Origin: Nematostella vectensis
Taxonomy: Eukaryota; Cnidaria; Anthozoa; Actiniaria; Edwardsiidae
Length of the DNA: 64,000 nt
Assembly (NCBI RefSeq): GCF_932526225.1
Contig: NC_064035.1
Location: 10,279,296-10,343,295, forward strand
Reading direction: 5' to 3'
Made by a program: the position numbers and the translations under genes. The notes below the pieces were generated by a model. It worked only from the letters and a program-made list of their open reading frames with translations. It did no database searches and had not been told where the DNA came from. Shown piece by piece: positions 60,901-64,000 of the stretch; within the stretch, counting starts at the first letter, position 1, and every line of letters starts with the position of its first letter.

Positions 60901-63220
60901 GTAGAGATGTCAGTTCACATTGACCATGGGATTTTCACTCGAGACGCTGAGGGATCTCTATTACAAGGCAGCAAATTAGAGCCAACTTCTCTGATTAACC
61001 TGATAACAAGCGTGTGATAGGGCCGCATTTAGTGCTCGATGGTTGCCTTCCCTCACCATAACTAGGTGTTTAAACAGCGCAATCAGGAATAAGTTGTCTT
61101 TACGTGATTACCAAACTTAATCATTCCATTAACTTGAACGTTAAACCTTACTCTAGGGAGGTTTTTTAGGAACGAGTGTAGTTGTATGATCCCGCTCCAT
61201 TTCGTTGTGTACTTTTTACACTAGTTTGTTAAACCGATCGGTCATTGTTGTTTGCTTTAGCAATCAAGACCTTTGCTTTTTCATTCATTGTGCGCCCCAG
61301 CAACTTCCTGTTGGATCATTTAGTGTCAAAACTAGCTACTCTACTTGGTCTGATAATGCTACATTTGCTGGCACATTGTATGAATGAAATTGCCTGAATA
61401 GTTTGGCACGAGAGCGACACTTGAAGATATGTTATTCAATCATTTGCGCAAATGACATCGAGAAGAATCGTGTACGATTGCCAGCGATGCTACGGCAAAC
61501 CCTAGTAAACTATGGATCCTGCTGTGTTGTTCTGCTCACGCGGTGATACGCGAGGCCCGTTTTGTCACCAGCTAAACAAACTACGAAACCTTAAAACGCG
61601 TTTTCAGTTAGCTATAAAAAATCATATCGTACTTTCACGGACTTATTTACTTATTAACGTGTTCCATTTGTATGTATATGAATGTTTCATTTTGTAACCG
61701 AAATAGCAGCCATCGTATTGCGATAAATGTCAGAATGGAACGATTTTACTGTCATCGTTCCAAAGTCTTGGCCTCGCATTTCAAGATAAATTGTGAGGAA
61801 AACTTACACGGCATGTCAGCTGGATTCAAAGGTTAGCCGTTTCCGATAGCAACTTTCTACATCACGCCAAAACTATATGGCTAATACCGACAATTTGCAG
61901 CTTTTCATTTACAGAAGTGTATATAGATTCAATAAGTGTTCTCACTCTTAGTAGGAAAAACAAGAGAAGACAGAAATTAATTCAAGTATCAAGACGTGTG
62001 CCTTAGATAGGGTGCGATAAGAGACGCGGTTGATGACCGATGCCGGTCGCGCTCTCTGCGGGAGACGGGTAAGGTATGCCTACGAGGTTAAGGTTTATCA
62101 GAAAACTCCCATCCGCTCCGCTTCTGTACAAGTAACGTGATTGAATTTCCACCAGCTACACTGCTGTATTGCCGGATCGGTTTAAACCACAAATACCGAT
62201 TGACAGAAGGAAAACTAGCGCAAAAGTCAGTGCGACATTTTTTACATATTTGGCTGTTATTCTACACTGCTTTTATTTTGTCTTCATTGACTCTTTTGCC
62301 TCTTATGAAACGTGAGATGTCAGACAAGGTGTGCAGCCAAACACAATATTGATTTTAGGCTGCTAAGGTATATTCAGCTCTTGTTAATTGACCACACAAA
62401 ATTGGCAGATTGAGATATTCTATTTGACAAAGCAACTGGGTTAAAAACACTGCGTTTGTGCATGTCTGATTAGCCCTTTTGATTGACTATAAACTAGATT
62501 CAATCAGCTTGGAGACTGCCCTTAATCGTTGCAAGTAGCGAGCCAAAGTGAGAGTCACACCATCACATTTATCCTCGCTATGTGACGAAAACATCACAGA
62601 TGTGACGGGCTCGATGAACGATTTATTCTCACCACAATTTTCATTTTTGTCACGTCGGGGAAAACTTTTAACAGTTTTAAAGAAAAACTAGTCAAAACCA
62701 ATAATACAAAGCAGCATTTGTGAGGTATCTCCTCTTCTCTGCATGAGAAAAAAAAGATAATTCCCTAAATCGCTATATATGATGACTTTACTTGCATTTT
62801 TAGATTACTAGTGAGAAAAGTTATCATAGTTATCACGAAATCGATGCCATACTGAGATAAAGTTGAATATCTTGTAGAAGTCTGAAAAGCAATAGTTAGC
62901 GCTTATATCTTTCCGCTATTTTTAGTTTGCCATTGACTCGGATTTCTAGATTGTGTACCCATAGGTCGTCGTGATAAGAGGCGCAATGCATCTTGGTAAA
63001 TAGTCTCCCACCACGCTACTGCTAAAGATACTTTTTCTTGATATATTCCATTATTAGGCTATCAGCATTGAAAATATTCAATGTATATTCAGTCAATATA
63101 TTCAGGAAAATTCAAGAATAGTATCATATGCAGCAAAAATAGACATCCAACTGCATGTGATGTAACGACTTAGAATCAAAAAGCCCAAACTGTCGTGATC
63201 TCGTACCAGAACAATGAATA

Positions 63221-63355
63221 CAATACACCAAAAACTGGAATTCGACTCTGCCAAATTTTCGTATTTAATAAGACTTGTTCAGGGCAGACTGCTCTGAAGA
63301 AGTCTTATTAAAGACGAAAATTTGGCAGAGTCGAATTCCAGTTTTTGGTGTATTG
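63221..63355. repeat. 135-bp near-perfect hairpin
   Basis: The left arm 63221-63276 (begins CAATACACCAAAAACTGGAA) pairs with the right arm 63300-63355 with one mismatch, and the 23-base centre pairs with itself (TTCAGGGCAG with CTGCTCTGAA). Nearly the whole element folds into one stem of about 67 bp. It may be a palindromic MITE or a small-RNA precursor. Confidence 0.85.
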
Positions 63356-64000
63356 ATGTATCACATTTCCTATTACGGGATTTGTTGGGGGCATTAACGA
63401 CCAGAAAAGGAACATGGAAAAATGCGCGTTTTTGAGAAAAAATAGCACTGCCCTACAGGCTCATTGCCGGGAAACAAGAACGTTCGGCATGGATTTAAGG
63501 TTATCTTGGGTCAAGGCAGCTTGCTAACTCTAAGTTTTACTTCAAGGGCGTCTGTGTACTTACACCCCATTAACCTGTAGCGGGAAAAGTGTGTAAAAGA
63601 TCCCCAGACGCTGTGCACGACAGATCTAATAGTTGTTTTGTTGTTGTTATTGTTGTTGTTGTTTTTTTTTTTGGTTTTCTCTATCCAAAGGCACTTTTGC
63701 TGCTATGTGTACGTTTGCGTTCTGCTGTGAATAACATTCTAGATAATAACAAATCGATTATACGTCTGTGAAATTAATTGAAAACAATATGTATTTGGAC
63801 ATGCTTATTCCGACATTAAAGGGGAAACAGCCTGGAGAACCCCCTGTACGCAAACCCTGGGACCTATATCATCGAACAGTCTTGTCGCTCTTCCTTGGGC
63901 CTCGGTATCCTGCTGGCAGAACTTTCTTCCTGTGTGTTTCTAACAGTTCACTTATCCGTGTCGCGTCTCTGTTTTTTCGTGTTCTCGTTTGTTTGGTTTA

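Larger units (their letters stand above)
53687..64000. other. Gene-poor region with no supported gene
   Basis: About 10 kb in which I cannot support a gene. It holds AT-rich unique sequence, C runs at 54077-54095 and 56805-56820, degenerate repeats at 57650-57910, degenerate TTTTTCGG-type repeats near 58020-58330 and a long hairpin at 63221-63355. A few exon-like pieces (55121-55162, 59169-59301, 59730-59950) are discussed as findings only. The transporter promoter should lie near 53.7-55 kb. Confidence 0.5.

Overview
This is a eukaryotic (animal) genomic window, not a prokaryotic one. Its genes are split into short exons with GT/AG introns, introns and spacers are AT-rich and full of repeats, and the proteins belong to animal families: semaphorin 5, VPS16, a Link/C-type-lectin protein, a collagen-type prolyl 4-hydroxylase relative and an SLC46-like transporter. 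Intron phases and exon layout fit a slowly evolving marine invertebrate. An anthozoan cnidarian (sea anemone or coral) is my best guess, but this is inference and no marker in the window proves it.

Layout. (1) 415-10139, + strand: the 3' part of VPS16, a HOPS/CORVET core subunit; its 5' end lies before the window. (2) 12775-27372, - strand: a complete class-5 semaphorin in 24 coding exons (signal peptide, sema domain, PSI, five thrombospondin-type modules, transmembrane helix, short tail), converging on VPS16. (3) 31578-32474, + strand: an intronless JmjC/cupin-8 oxygenase. (4) 33133-43998, - strand: a secreted PAN-EGF-Link-C-type-lectin protein whose Link domain is split by an intron holding about 5.5 kb of a 29-bp minisatellite. 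(5) 45768-49137, + strand: a membrane-anchored prolyl 4-hydroxylase-like 2OG-Fe(II) oxygenase. (6) 49541-53686, - strand: an SLC46-type major facilitator transporter. (7) 53687-64000: no gene I can support, only repeats, hairpins and a few exon-like scraps. The genes do not form an operon or an obvious pathway. Trafficking, guidance, matrix and hydroxylase genes simply sit next to each other.

Main discovery. In VPS16 and the semaphorin gene, nine tandem repeats lie exactly against a splice junction. In eight of them the repeat unit is a copy of the junction itself: a piece of exon end, the splice site, and flanking intron. Both donors and acceptors are involved, units range from 26 to about 130 bp, and copy number ranges from 2 to about 69. 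The ninth copies only the polypyrimidine tract. This repeated seeding of minisatellites at exon-intron borders, which gives ladders of decoy splice sites, is the most unusual signal in the window.
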